Assembly: GCF_037038585.1 (NCBI RefSeq)
Contig: NC_092520.1
Span: 116,222,501-116,286,500, forward strand
DNA length: 64,000 bases
Origin: Patagioenas fasciata
Taxonomy: Eukaryota > Chordata > Aves > Columbiformes > Columbidae
Direction of reading: 5' to 3'
Positions within the stretch are counted from its first letter, which is position 1, and every line of letters begins with the position of its first letter. Positions 1-11,510 of this stretch are shown here, one piece after another. The notes beneath the pieces are model-generated. The model was given only the letters and a program-made list of their open reading frames with translations, made no database searches and was not told where the DNA came from. The translations under genes were made by a program, and so were the position numbers.

Positions 1-3000
1 TTCATGCCTAGAAGTAAATGATGTTGCTTCTTGTTGAAGATGGATGGGATAATAAAAAATCAGAGACAGTGAAGCATATAACCCAGCAAAACACATAAGC
101 AGATAAATGAAAATACAGGTGTAAGCTATAGGCATAGTTGGTTCTGCTAAATTAGTTGCATAATCTTTTCAGATTTGGGAAAATTCCATGTTATCTGAAC
201 CATCTCTTCAACCTGTCTCTTGAAAGGTAGTCACACCACTTGAAAGTTAGTCAAGTTTGCTCTTAATATAGCTTGTGACTTCAGCTTAATTTAGTCTTTC
301 TTGAATGGCTTAACAAATTCAGGCAAAACTAGTATGATTTTTTTTCTGTTAGTCACTTCCTTTGTCAATCAAAAAAAATTTTCTGCTTCTATTATATAAA
401 TTCAGTGCTAGTATGCTTTTTCTTGCACTGCTTAAACCCACAAACATGCTTCAGCTTACATACATTGAGATCACATTAGTTCAAAGAGAGATTGGTTTGT
501 AGGGCCTATTATGCCATCCATGAGACAAATATAAAACTCAAGATTGCCTCTGTTGCCAGAATCTAATAGGTTAAGTACATAATAATGAATAACGGAGGAA
601 GAAATACAGAGAAAATGGCAATGAAATTATCTTATACATATGATACATTCATGAAAACCTGTCATACTGTTACAGAAATCCTGTAAGAGCTAATTTCGAT
701 AGATGTCTTGGAGGTTTGTTTGAAGATTTTTGAAAAGCCATTAAATACTCATAGATAAACATGTTATTTCTAAAACTATTGCAGAAGCCATTCTGTGAAG
801 CATGAGGAGAGAGATTCACCCCTGTAAAAGACTGACTGTCAACCCATTTAAATCCTCTGCATTTATATACAGGTACAGTAGATGCTTTGCATACTGTGGC
901 TAATCCTAGAAATGAAATGTTTTGCTGAACTAAAGGGCAATGATAGACAAGTTACTGTTGAATTTAAATATATAATTTCATTGTGAAGTATAATTGCAGC
1001 ATCTAACAAAGTACAAATCCAAACCACTGAATATTGGAAATGAAAAACTACAAAGGGAACAAACAACAATATCACTCTAGCCGGGGCAAATGTACTAATC
1101 TTTTGAAAAGTAGCGCAACACAAATTGCTTTTTTGGCAGTGATATTCAGCAATGGTCTCCTCTTGTCTGACAGAATAAAAGCCGAATGTTTTTTGTCCTG
1201 TTTCTGATATTTGTCTCAGGTCTTGGTCATAAGTTTTAAAAATAATGACAGATAAAACTCCAGCTGTATGAAATGTGAAACTTTAGAATAAGAACTGAAG
1301 CATGATAGTAGCATTCCTTCAACAGATTGCAGTCTTTTAAGTTAAGCATTCAGTGCAGGCATCTGAAAAAATGGTGAGAGCAGTGACCATACACCTCAGT
1401 TCCTCCTTCTCAAAAGCCTCAAGCATTCACATTCTAACAGGATAGATAAACAGTTCTAGAAATGTGGACCAACCAGAAAGTCATGGACTTTCTTACCAAA
1501 ATATTGACTTGAAAACGGAATTAAAATTATATTATTCATTCATCCACTGATCCAAGTATCCCCATATATCTGGCTATAAAATATCTTCAGTAAGAAGTTG
1601 GACAATGTTTTTCTCAAAAATACACCAGCACAAAATGTAGGGAGTAACTGGAGGCATGGTTTCAAATCTCTACTAAGGACTTAGCACGGTTGCCTGTGTC
1701 CAAACCAAATCTTATTACTGGAAGTCTATCATTGCCGCTCAGGCTACTTGACTACTCGGAACAGAATTGCTTGTAATACCAATTACGAATGAGTGTTGGG
1801 GTTTGCTGGGAAGAGCCTTCCCAGAAGATGACTTAACAGAGAAATTCACATGTCTACCCACCAAGCTACCTTCCTAGTGAAGTTCCAGACAGCAGACAAA
1901 TGTCTATCTTCCCAGATAAAGTTATCTAATATGAAATTCTTTGGCAAAATTGAAAACTCATTATTGAATTGGTTACTTATAGAGTAAGGCTTTTCTGGAA
2001 AGCAGTTAAGATAGATTGCCATCTTGCACTTCAGATGTTTTGTCTATGCCTTTCCTGCCTCTTCTAGAAGTTACAAAGGCACTCTGAATTTGTGACACTA
2101 ACTCAACAAAAGTTTAGGCAAATCCAGATTCTAAAAATGCTTAGAAAGGCACTGACAACCTCAACATTCAGACCTTCTTAGAATAGTTATTGATTACCAG
2201 TTCCACTAGAAAAAAAAAAAAAAAAAACAACACCCAGAAAAGCTCTGACATTAAAATGAAAGCTTCTATGCTCACTACAAAATTTGTCAAAGGAAATATT
2301 TTTTATTATTAATTTTATGTATTGGAAACTCAGGCACATATAAATGGTTTTGGAAATATCATTTTTGCTTAATATACACATGTTTTTTACACAGCATTAT
2401 TACACTTAATATCCTAAAGCCCATGAATCATCTAATAACAAGAAGAAATATTCAAACGAAAAATGGTCTTCTTTTGCCTTTAATGAGCATAACTCCTGAA
2501 GCATGACCTAGTCATCCTCACATAAATGAAAATATTTCAGTTGGCCGATGTGCAAGGACAAGATAAAAAGTTAAATATCTAGAAACTGAACATCAGAAGT
2601 CATCACAGCAACATGTCAAAACATTCTCAGGTTTCACTGTACGCCAATTTAAGATGGATGCAGTGGGTTATAAATATATCTTTACTTAATAGTTCATAAA
2701 GTTCCAAATTATTACAACCATAACAACCTCAACAATATTTGACTTCTTCATCTCAGTTTTTAAAATAAATCAATAAATTCTTTAAAATAATGAGATTTCC
2801 GTCTATTTTCAAATTAAAATCTGTTATTCAAAAGCACAACATACTGTTTCATTTGTCTTAAGGTTTTCGTTTTTAAAAAAAGATTACATCATAAACAAAA
2901 ATATCTTCACAACTTTCTTTCAAGGTTTTTGTTCCAGTTTGATCTTAAGTGTCACGTAACTTAATAATGTTCTTTAGAAAGTAGCTATAAATAATACAAT

Positions 3001-3404
3001 TATCTAGAATCTGAAGAGAGAAGCTGCACCTGAATTTATATTTGCAACTATTTTCAGGTATATCTTAAGCATACATCATAGATTAAAGAAGTAAAATTAG
3101 TTTCACAAGGTCATATCCAACCACCTTTTTTGTTTTCTGCTTGCTTTGATTTTACTGGGACAGTTTCTGAAGTATACTACCATCTTACACAAATAAGACT
3201 ATTAATATCTGGTTTATAAAGATTAAAATCACACCCTTCATTATTGACTATGTGCATCGGTGAGCTGAATAATATCTAGCTACTTATAAGTAGTAATATT
3301 TACTTGCAGAATTTATGCTAGTAACTGTGGTATAATATTTAAGTGAGATAATTTGACACTCTCGCACATATGAGTCAGGTAGTAAAGTAAGAAAGTTTCA
3401 AGCA
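1..3404. other. Non-genic AT-rich DNA
   Basis: No exon, RNA gene or recognisable transposon was found here. Open frames are short and have no family-like motifs. An 18-base A run lies at 2210-2227. A short perfect hairpin (gggaag/cttccc) lies near 1809-1823. The DNA could be intergenic or intronic. Confidence 0.6.
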
Positions 3405-3660
3405 ACTTAGGGACCTTTGGACAGTATCTAGTCCAGTGTTCTAACCCAAGGAAAAAACATGTCATTCTTGGAAGATATTTGCCTGATCTATTTGAAATGT
3501 CTTCAGTGATGAAGCTTGCACAATGACCCAACAAGCTTCTTTAATGTTTATCTCTTCATACTGTCAGAACATACTTCCTAATATTTAAAATATGTTCCTA
3601 CCATAATTTCTTTCTAACATCTTTACTACCTATTTCTTTAATTATCAGAACTGCTGGCAT
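3405..3660 (-). mobile_element. Ancient CR1/L3-like LINE 3' fragment
   Basis: On the minus strand this stretch follows the general pattern of an old CR1 3' end. The phrase 'ggacctttggacagtatctagtcca' on the plus strand is the degenerate tail complement. It is followed by 'gtcattcttggaagatatttgcc' and 'cttcctaatatttaaaatat', which match the ordered landmarks of ancient CR1 copies. It is heavily diverged, has no open frame, and its borders are uncertain by tens of bases. The assignment rests on remembered CR1 consensus order and was not aligned. Confidence 0.6.
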
Positions 3661-4318
3661 CACTGGGAACAGTTTCTATACATGTAAATGAAGGATAGCA
3701 TGCTACAGGTGGTGGAATGTACCAGTAAGAGTTATGTTTTATTCCATTTAGGTATTTTGTTATTCATGGAGTATATACTTTTATTTTCCAAAGTCAAGAT
3801 GTATATTTTAAATAGCATTAAAACAAAATATTGTGAATAAGCAATATGAGAATGAGTTTTCCTAACCCATACAGATTCAGTTTCACTGATATTAGTGGCA
3901 AGTGCACATAGGTTTTCAGTGGAGGAATTAAGCAGGGACAATCACATAGCCTTCTGTGGAGCTGGACTTGCTCATCACACCTAGCAATTCAAAGAAGAAA
4001 ATTTGTCTTCCCCACCATTATTAATCACTTAAAAGTATACCTTGTTGTTGAAAATATAAAGACATCTTATTTATGAATCGTGTTGGCAAAGTTAGTTTTT
4101 TGTTTAGCCCTTGTGAAAAAAAAAAAAAAAAAAATTTTTACTGAGGTCTCACTGAGTAAATACCTTCCATGCATGTAGGTAGCAGAATCTTGGCATTTGA
4201 TCTAAAAATATATCTACTTTAGGGAATGCTGATTTACACCCTTAAGGATCTCTGTGTCTCTCCATTAATCTCTAAGGTATATAAATGGCAATGTCAGATA
4301 TAAACATCTACACTTACA
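3661..4318. other. Non-genic DNA
   Basis: Nothing recognisable apart from a 19-base A run at 4116-4134 followed by T5. Confidence 0.55.
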
Positions 4319-4645
4319 AAATGTAGGTATATGACAGTATTTCAGCATCTAGAAAACTATTCTAACCGCTCAAAGATGCATAAAATATTTATGTGCCTAT
4401 TCTGTGGCAAGACATTTACTCAGAAGAGCAATCTGGTACATCAGACTGCATGCAGGCATCAAACCATTTCAGCAGAAAATCTGTGGGAAAATGTTCTCTC
4501 AGAGATGTTCCTTACAGGATCATCTCAATCCATACAGTGGAGACAAGCTTCATAAATGTAACTAATGCAACACAGATTTTGTGCATAAACTCCCTTTTAA
4601 GGAAACTTCTTAAACAGCTACGTGGTAAAAACAGCTTTGACAATG
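4319..4645 (+). pseudogene. Decayed C2H2 zinc-finger gene fragment (about four fingers)
   Basis: C2H2 fingers bind zinc through two Cys and two His and usually contact DNA. Four degenerate fingers can be read in tandem. Finger 1 starts at KCRY (4319) and keeps the F-X5-[L]-X2-[H]-X3-H spacing to KMH. Finger 2 is CLFCGKTFTQKSNLVH (C-X2-C-X3-F-X5-L). After a frame change near 4455, finger 3 reads KICGKMFSQRCSLQDH and ends in SGDK, a relic of the TGEK linker. Finger 4 has C-N-stop-C (in-frame TAA) and then shifts frame again before LLRKLLKQL. Several zinc ligands are replaced (His to Arg, Gln, Tyr or Leu), so the product cannot be functional. The parent gene is not recognised. Whether this is a retrocopy or a relic of a local gene is unknown. 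Confidence 0.75.
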
Positions 4646-4666
4646 CTAATTCTATGATTTATGTGA

Positions 4667-4825
4667 GTGCTCTTCTCATACCCCCAGGACAATAAGGAAC
4701 AATGGGAGAAAGATGGAGAAATTGAAGTAATTGGAGAAGTAAAATATATGAGGGATGGTGCATTAACCTTTGTTGAAAATAAAAGTTATGGTGGTAACTG
4801 GTTTGGTAACTTTGGATCAAAGTGA
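4667..4825 (+). other. Short open frame downstream of the zinc-finger relic
   Basis: An open frame of 52 codons without an ATG start runs to TGA at 4823-4825. It is rich in charged and aromatic residues (for example EKDGEIEVIGEV, then FVENKSYGGNWFG). It shares a frame with finger 1. A splice-acceptor-like pyrimidine-AG (cttctcatacccccag) ends at 4687. It could be the decayed C-terminal part of the same parent gene, a lost exon, or chance. I recognise no family. Confidence 0.25.
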
Positions 4826-6732
4826 ACACACTTTACACTAAATTCTGTCTTATGTCTGCGAGCGTTTGTGCGTTACAGAATGAGCCAGAAGCCAAGGAGT
4901 GACCGGAACTTCTTATATATTAGTCCAGCAAGCTTGAACTTTAAACTAAACAGAGCAAGCAATTTGGAACACTGTATAAATTACACAATTTTACTGGAAA
5001 CTACATACTGTGCAACAGATGCTTGATCAAATGTTACCTGATTGTTCTCTTCAGAGCATAATTTCAAGATTAATTCTGTTCATTCGCTTCAGCAATTCAG
5101 CGATGAGTCATCTTCCTGTTGTCTGGTCTATATTACTTATGATTCCTCTCTATAGTAAAACAGAACAATTTGGTTGTTAGAATCTTTGTAAGAGAAGAAT
5201 ATCTGCATCTCTTATTCAGCAAATAAAAGATAGTGAGAAAAGTAATTGTTGCATCCTGGGAGGTACTAGTTCTTTAGAAGCAGTATTCTAACTTTACTAG
5301 AGATCAAGTGAATGTCAAAAACGTCACTTTATTGTCAAATTCAGCTTCCTCATCACTTCCTAAGATCCTAGGAAAATGTCAAGTAAATCCAACACAATTA
5401 GAGGTATCCTTGACTGAAAGGCCATGCTATTCTCCCTGAAGAAGTTATTAAAAGAACATTTAGAGGCATTTTGTTCAGTACCTGCAGAGAATTGATAGCT
5501 TGTACTTCATGTGTTCTTGAACTGGGAAGAAAAAGAAAAAAGGACAGAAGAATGAAAAAGAGATAATTACTCTTGGCAATGATAACCTGAAGGCTGATGC
5601 CAGCAACATGCAACATGATGTCGATTCAGTAGCACAAGTATGTTGTTTTCCTCTCTAACCCATATTTAGGCAAATTTTTTGCAGCTAGCACTCTGAACCA
5701 TCTGTGTCACAGACACCATCAATTCAACTGCTTAAATATGTTTTTAGATGGAAAAAAAAAAGGAAATTATTTTTCAACTCAATCTCCTTTTTATAAAAAT
5801 ACTAATACGAATTTTGTTTTATTGCAATGCCATAATACACATTAGATAGCTCCATAAATGTTTTTCCTGAAGAATTTTGTGATTTTGGTGTCTTAATCTT
5901 TCCAATTTTTGGTATTACTCTAAGTGGAATTGGGTATGTTTGATATTCAAAGAAATATCATATTATGGGTCATAATACTATTGCCAAGAAAAAAGGATAT
6001 AGTTTAAGATCTGATATTTCCAGGGAAAATGGAGATAAATCAAGGCAAACTAAGTCAAACAAAACCAAACTAAACCAGAAAAAATTTAAGTATGTTATAA
6101 AATACCTTATAATTTTTGTACGCTTTCTCCATTTTGTCTGTTTTCATTTGAGAATCAGATCTGCTAAAATTTAAAAAACAAACAAAAAAACAACAACCAA
6201 AAAACAATACAATTATGGACATTTTATTCAGATAAAGTAATACATCTCAATGCACATCATCATATAATAAGTTGAAAGTGCTAGCACTGTGCTAGAAGTG
6301 TGCATTTCTATAATACATGTCACATTAAAAGATGCCTAAACTTAAAATTTCTCTAAACCTATGCCTCAGTATTTTTCATAAAAACAAACAAACAAATGAA
6401 AAACCACATACACTCATATATTGTGATTCCCCTGTGGATACAGACTGCTAGATGATCTTTGCCAGCAGCGGAAATCTTCCAAGAAGTCCACAATCTCCTA
6501 AGATCAAGATCATCTCTACTTGTATGATGACCCTTCTTCCAGGAAACGTCAAAACAGGTGAATTCCTAGTTCAACTATTTAAGCCCTAAAACAATATTTT
6601 TGGTGAATAAATTTCACTTAATGAGGAACATCTACAGGATGTCTCTTTTCTTCTTAGATGTCTAGACTTTAAATTATCCCTTTTGTTTTCTTCACCCTTT
6701 CTCCTTGTTATTGCAGTATTTTACATCTAAGA
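4826..6732. other. Non-genic AT-rich DNA
   Basis: No gene or transposon recognised. An A-rich stretch with CAAA/CAACA units lies at about 6171-6206. Confidence 0.55.
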
Positions 6733-6737
6733 ACTCT

Positions 6738-7266
6738 TGTTGTAGTTTAACCTGGCAGGCAGATGAATACTACACACCAGTTTGTTCATTCTCCCCACCT
6801 CCAGTGGTATGGGGGAGATAACTGAAATAAAAAGTAAAATTTGGGGGTTGAGATAAAGATAATTTAATAAGACAAAAGGAAGCAGTTGATGATGATAATA
6901 ATAAAGAATATACAAAACAAATGATGCAAAATGAAATTGCTTACTGACCAATGTCCAGCCAGTTCCCAAGCAGTGGGTGCCATCCCTGATTTACTACCCC
7001 CAGTTTATAGACTGAACATGAAGTCATGTGGTATGGAAAATCTCCTTTGCCAGTTTGGGTTAGTTGTCCTGGTTGTGTCCCCTTCCAGTTTCTTGTGCAC
7101 CTCCAGCCTTCTTGCTGGTAGAGAGCATGGGAAGCTGAAAAGTCCTTGACTTAGTGAAAGCACTGCTTAACAACAACTAAAACAACAGTGTGTTATTGAC
7201 ATTATTCCAAATCCAAAACACAGCTACTATGAAGAAAATTATACTGTCCCAGCTGAAACCAGGACA
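6738..7266 (-). mobile_element. Solo LTR, avian ERVL-type, complete, with 5-bp TSD
   Basis: Read on the minus strand, the element starts TGTCCTGGTTTCAGCTGGGA at 7266 and ends CTACAACA at 6738, giving TG...CA termini over 529 bp. The 5-bp sequence ACTCT flanks it on both sides (6733-6737 and 7267-7271). A perfect TSD of this length fits ERVL-type integration. A TATAAA box (complement of 7004-7009) and an ATTAAA polyadenylation signal (complement of 6863-6868) are in the expected order. No viral internal region lies on either side, so this is a solo LTR left by LTR-LTR recombination. Related copies lie at 28.6 and 42.4 kb. Confidence 0.93.
7004..7009 (-). promoter_or_regulatory. LTR TATA box
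   Basis: TATAAA on the minus strand within the solo LTR, about 260 bases from the LTR 5' end. The polyadenylation signal ATTAAA follows about 140 bases downstream. It is the putative old proviral promoter; present activity is unknown. Confidence 0.6.
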
Positions 7267-7382
7267 ACTCTTTCACAGACTGAATCACAGTAATAGGCAT
7301 GTCAGATGAATAGTTCACTGGTTAAAGAAATTCTCTGTAGTTTAATTATGGTTATTTCTCATGGTTGTGCACATTATGCCCC

Positions 7383-7386
<4 letters not shown>

Positions 7387-7416
<30 letters not shown>
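7387..7416. repeat. (TA)n microsatellite
   Basis: About 15 uninterrupted TA units, probably length-polymorphic. Confidence 0.9.
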
Positions 7417-7417
<1 letters not shown>

Positions 7418-9354
7418 CTACACATAAGTTAAGAAGTGGTGGTTTTTTGCTTGCAACTGATTTTTCTTTTTGTAAACTTGTTGTTTTTCTAAAATGAAAA
7501 CTGTGTGAAGAAACAAGTACTGTTTATAAATTATATGCTTATTGCCAACTTTGATAAAAACAAAGAAAATCTAACAAAGACTCACCATAGCACATGTTTC
7601 CATACTGTAGTGATTATGGAGACTTTGGAAGAGGAATTTAAAGTTTTCAGATGAGTTCTTGCATAGCAGTCATTCCAGCATCACATATCTGTGTGTTTAT
7701 TTTTCTATTTTAGTTGTAATGTTTACTTTACAGCATATGTTACTATTTGAATCAGACAACATAGTGTAATGCTAAAGATCAAATTCACAGTCTATGTGTG
7801 AATTTAGAACTCTATACTTGTGCAAGTGAAGAAAACTACAGTTTAGCTATGGATAAAATACACTGTTTATCTCTTTAATAGAAAATAACTGGGAAAATAG
7901 ACAAACAAAATCGCCTAAGACTTCTTCACACTAAAAAAAAATGTGTGGTTAATATATTATACAGAATAATGAGAATTACATTAGTTAGAATTAATATTTG
8001 GCCTCATTTATGTGAGTCCCAGAGGCAGCCATATACCTATGAGCTAAATGAAGCATTAAGCTAGTAGAAATCATACTAATTTTTTAGTTGAATAATTATT
8101 TGAAAAGTCTATGAAAATTTTTTAAGTGTAGTCTTGGCACCTGCCATATGTGAAACTGATAAATGTACCATGAACTACAGGTATTTGGAAAATTTCTTAA
8201 GTTCTTATATATATTACATTTTTTTTTCCAAATTTTGCTCATGTGGAGAATTCTGTAAAGGAAGTGTTGGAAAAAAAACTAATTCATTTCAAGCAAAAGC
8301 AACAAATTCAAGGAAAGTAAAAAGCATAAAAATGAATCCTAAAGTGAGGAAAAAGTTTTCCTGAACACCCATGAAAAAGAAGGATGACTTTGAGAATCCT
8401 GTTGGTTTTAGGTGGAGTGCAGACAGCTGTGCTGCAGCAAAGCTTCCCATTCCTTCTGTGTGTAACAGAGTATGCCATGCCATTGAAGACCATCCACAAT
8501 TATGTCTAAAATTCTAGACTATTTTCTGAGGATGTGCTAGAAGCTAGCAAGCTGGCTCATTTGTCTGACTGCAAATAAATTGGATTAAATCCTGTAGGAT
8601 ATGAATGCCATAGCCAGTCATGTCATAGTGGAAATTACTGAACTATCCTTTGCCAGCAGCTCAGTTAGGACAACACTGTACAGCACTGTGTACAGATATT
8701 AACTGAGTCCCCAGGACCTAGTTAGGGTAAGTACAATTTCCCTACAAACACCTACAAAGTAATCTATTTTCATCAATTAAATTTTCTATTTTACATGTTT
8801 ATTTTGGCACTTAATGGCACTTATTTTAGATCGATTATGCAGCATCCTGTATTTGAGCTCAAGCCTCGTAGTGGATAACCTAGATCCATTAGTGGCAATA
8901 GTGACCTTAAAATAACTTAAAAGTTATAATGAAATTGGTATGACCTTATTAATATAATAGTTCTGTTACATTTTATATGAATATTGAAGGTTCACAACTA
9001 AAACTGTACGCGTATGCTTTAATGATCACAGACTAGGAAAAATAATCCTGTATTCGTAAAATATGCAGCAGACTTGACCATTTCTCTAATGGTAACTCAT
9101 TATCTATTTCAGGATATCTTGAGTTTAAAATTCAAATTATAAGAAATTTAAATGATAGACAATGCTATTAGAGAAACTGAGACCTAATTTATGGTTAATT
9201 TATGGGCCACAGAATTATTTGTGGAATGGACTCAAAGTAGTGTAAAAGACAGTAAAAATCTCATTATCTCTTTGGGTCAGTTTTAGAAGAAACTTCTGAT
9301 ATTCAATGCTTTGAAGATGATGACTCCAACTTGAAAAAAAAGCCATGCCATTGT

Positions 9355-9387
9355 GGGTTTTAGGGGGCAGGGGGAAGGGTGAAAGGG
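9355..9387 (+). other. G-quadruplex motif (five G-runs)
   Basis: G-runs of 3, 5, 5, 3 and 3 are separated by loops of 5, 2, 2 and 5 bases. This satisfies the canonical G3+N1-7 rule in a region that is otherwise AT-rich. Confidence 0.7.
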
Positions 9388-10160
9388 TGTTGTTTGTGTG
9401 TTTTAAAATACTCAAATTTCTTTAAACAACCATAAAATATTTGGATCTCAATCTAAGATTTCTTCATTGATTCCTGGTCAGATATCAAAAAGCTCACAAA
9501 ATGATCCTGATGTGCTCAAAGGACCTGTGCTGACCTTACTCAGTCCAGTGTTATATTTCTACATCCGTAGCTACAGTACTTCCACAGTTATTCCATCCAC
9601 AGTTTATATATATATATATATAAACCAAAAACAAACAAACAGCAAACACGTCCCTTTTTGGGACCGGGGCATCCTTACATAGTCAGTTATTAAGGAACTG
9701 GAGTTTGGTTTTACTTTGAAATGTAGAACTGGAAATATATTTGACCTTTCTTTTGTGTTCTGCTCAACATAGGGAAGAAATTGGAGATTTTTATTATGTC
9801 AACAGATCATTTACCTGTAGTTTCATGCATGTGAAAGGTCATATGTCTACACAAAAGAAAGTGAAATAACAAATCTTCCAAAAATATCCAATGTAATAAA
9901 AAAATTTGTGACTAAGTACAGTCTAACCTGTAATTCAGTTTACCAGGATACATGTTGCTCATTATCCTAAACTACACAAAACAAGCTAAATATTTACTGT
10001 GGGTGTATTGAGAACACCCCAAATTGTGATAACAAACATTGTTTCCACCTCACTTGGTAGCCGTGGAAATTAGATACATTTTTGGTAGATTGATCACACT
10101 ATATTTTTGTGCTGTGTTCTCTTTTTGGGGTGTGAAGTTTGTATGTTTTGTTTGTTTTGC

Positions 10161-10183
10161 GGGGAGGGGGAGGGAACAGGGGG
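10161..10183 (+). other. Compact G-quadruplex motif
   Basis: G-runs of 4, 5, 3 and 5 are separated by loops of 1, 1 and 4 bases. Short loops favour a stable fold. No gene lies beside it. Confidence 0.75.
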
Positions 10184-10836
10184 TTGTATGTTAAGCCTAA
10201 TAAAGACAACTAGGATATGTCTTATAAACACTTCTTGTTTACCCAGGAAGGGGACTGTTAATAAAGTCATAATTAACAACCTAACAGGGAGTTTTGATCT
10301 TTTACGGATATTTCAAAACAAAGATGCTCAAAGGCAAATTTTTAACATGGCAATGAAGTGGATTCACAAGGAATAATTCAGAGAATGACTGCCACCTTGA
10401 GTTTTTCTTTAAAAGAATAACAATATTTAGACAAAAGGAAGCAGCTTCATCAGATGAGACTCAAAGACATTTATAATGATTATTTGCCAGTTCTTTGTCT
10501 TCTCAGGTGGTTAACCTTCACTTAAATCCAAATATAATGAAGTAAGACTCAAACCAATACACATGAGTGCTGTCACAAGTGAGTTATCAAGAAAAAGGGT
10601 AAAAGAAGGACCACCACCCCAAATTTCTGTGAAGGACACATACATCTTAGACAGCACATACCAACACTAACACAACCTAACACAGCATAATATTTGACTG
10701 CTTTTCCTTGGTAATTTGGAAGTTAGACACGGCAAAGTTTCCTTTTGTGACTAAATTAGTCTTTGTAGTTGTTAGCCAACTTGTCCTAAATTTGTCAAAC
10801 ATACTTGCTAAAATTCAAAATCTATGTTATAGACAC

Positions 10837-11510
10837 TGTCATGGTTTAACCCAAGCTAGGAACATAACCACAATAGCTATTCATTCACTCCCTTTCCCCC
10901 CACTCCCCAAACAGGGGAGAAAATCAGAAGGGAAGGGAAAAACTTGGATTGAGATAGACACAGTTTAATAAAATAAAATACTTATACACTACTAGTAAAA
11001 ATACAACTATAACTATAACTAAACTCAAAAGATACTCAATGCAATTCCTCACAAACTCCATCTACACTGAGCAGCCAGTCCCAGGAAGCAGCACCTGGTC
11101 CAAACAGCTGATCCTGGAAAGAAAAAAAAGGAAGAAGGCAGAAAGGCCCACAGGCCTCTCCAAACAGCAGGATGGCAGGTGGCCCCTCCAATAGCAAACA
11201 GTGGAACTAACAAAACTCCCAAACAGAACTCCCCTGGGCTCCAATAAAGAGAGCAGAGAAAGCAAAAAAGCCAGAAAGTGAGCAGAAGATCCCAGCTCTT
11301 CATAAATATGAAGCATGACGTTAATGGGATGGAATACTCCTATTGATCAGTCTAGATGTCAGTCAAGGTCTGCCCCACCTATGCCCCTCTTCTCTGATGC
11401 CTCACACCTGTCGGCAGAGCACTCAGAACATTCTTGGCTCTCAGACCAGAGCAATTAAAAACATAAATTCTGTGCTGTGATGTTATCTTCCTATTCTCAA
11501 ACTAAGTTCA
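10837..11510 (-). mobile_element. Solo LTR, second avian ERV type
   Basis: On the minus strand the element ends with GGTTAAACCATGACA at 10837, a typical avian LTR 3' terminus. It carries an ATTAAA signal (complement of 10964-10969) inside an A/T-rich segment before a pyrimidine/purine-rich U5. The most likely 5' end is TGAACTTAG at about 11510, giving roughly 674 bp. I could not find matching TSDs (left flank GACAC), so the right edge is uncertain or eroded. No internal retroviral sequence adjoins it. Confidence 0.78.

Larger units (their letters stand above)
7272..10836. other. Non-genic DNA with TA microsatellites and G-runs
   Basis: No gene recognised. It contains (TA)n tracts at about 7387-7416 and 9605-9622. 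It also holds two G-quadruplex motifs that are listed separately. Confidence 0.55.
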
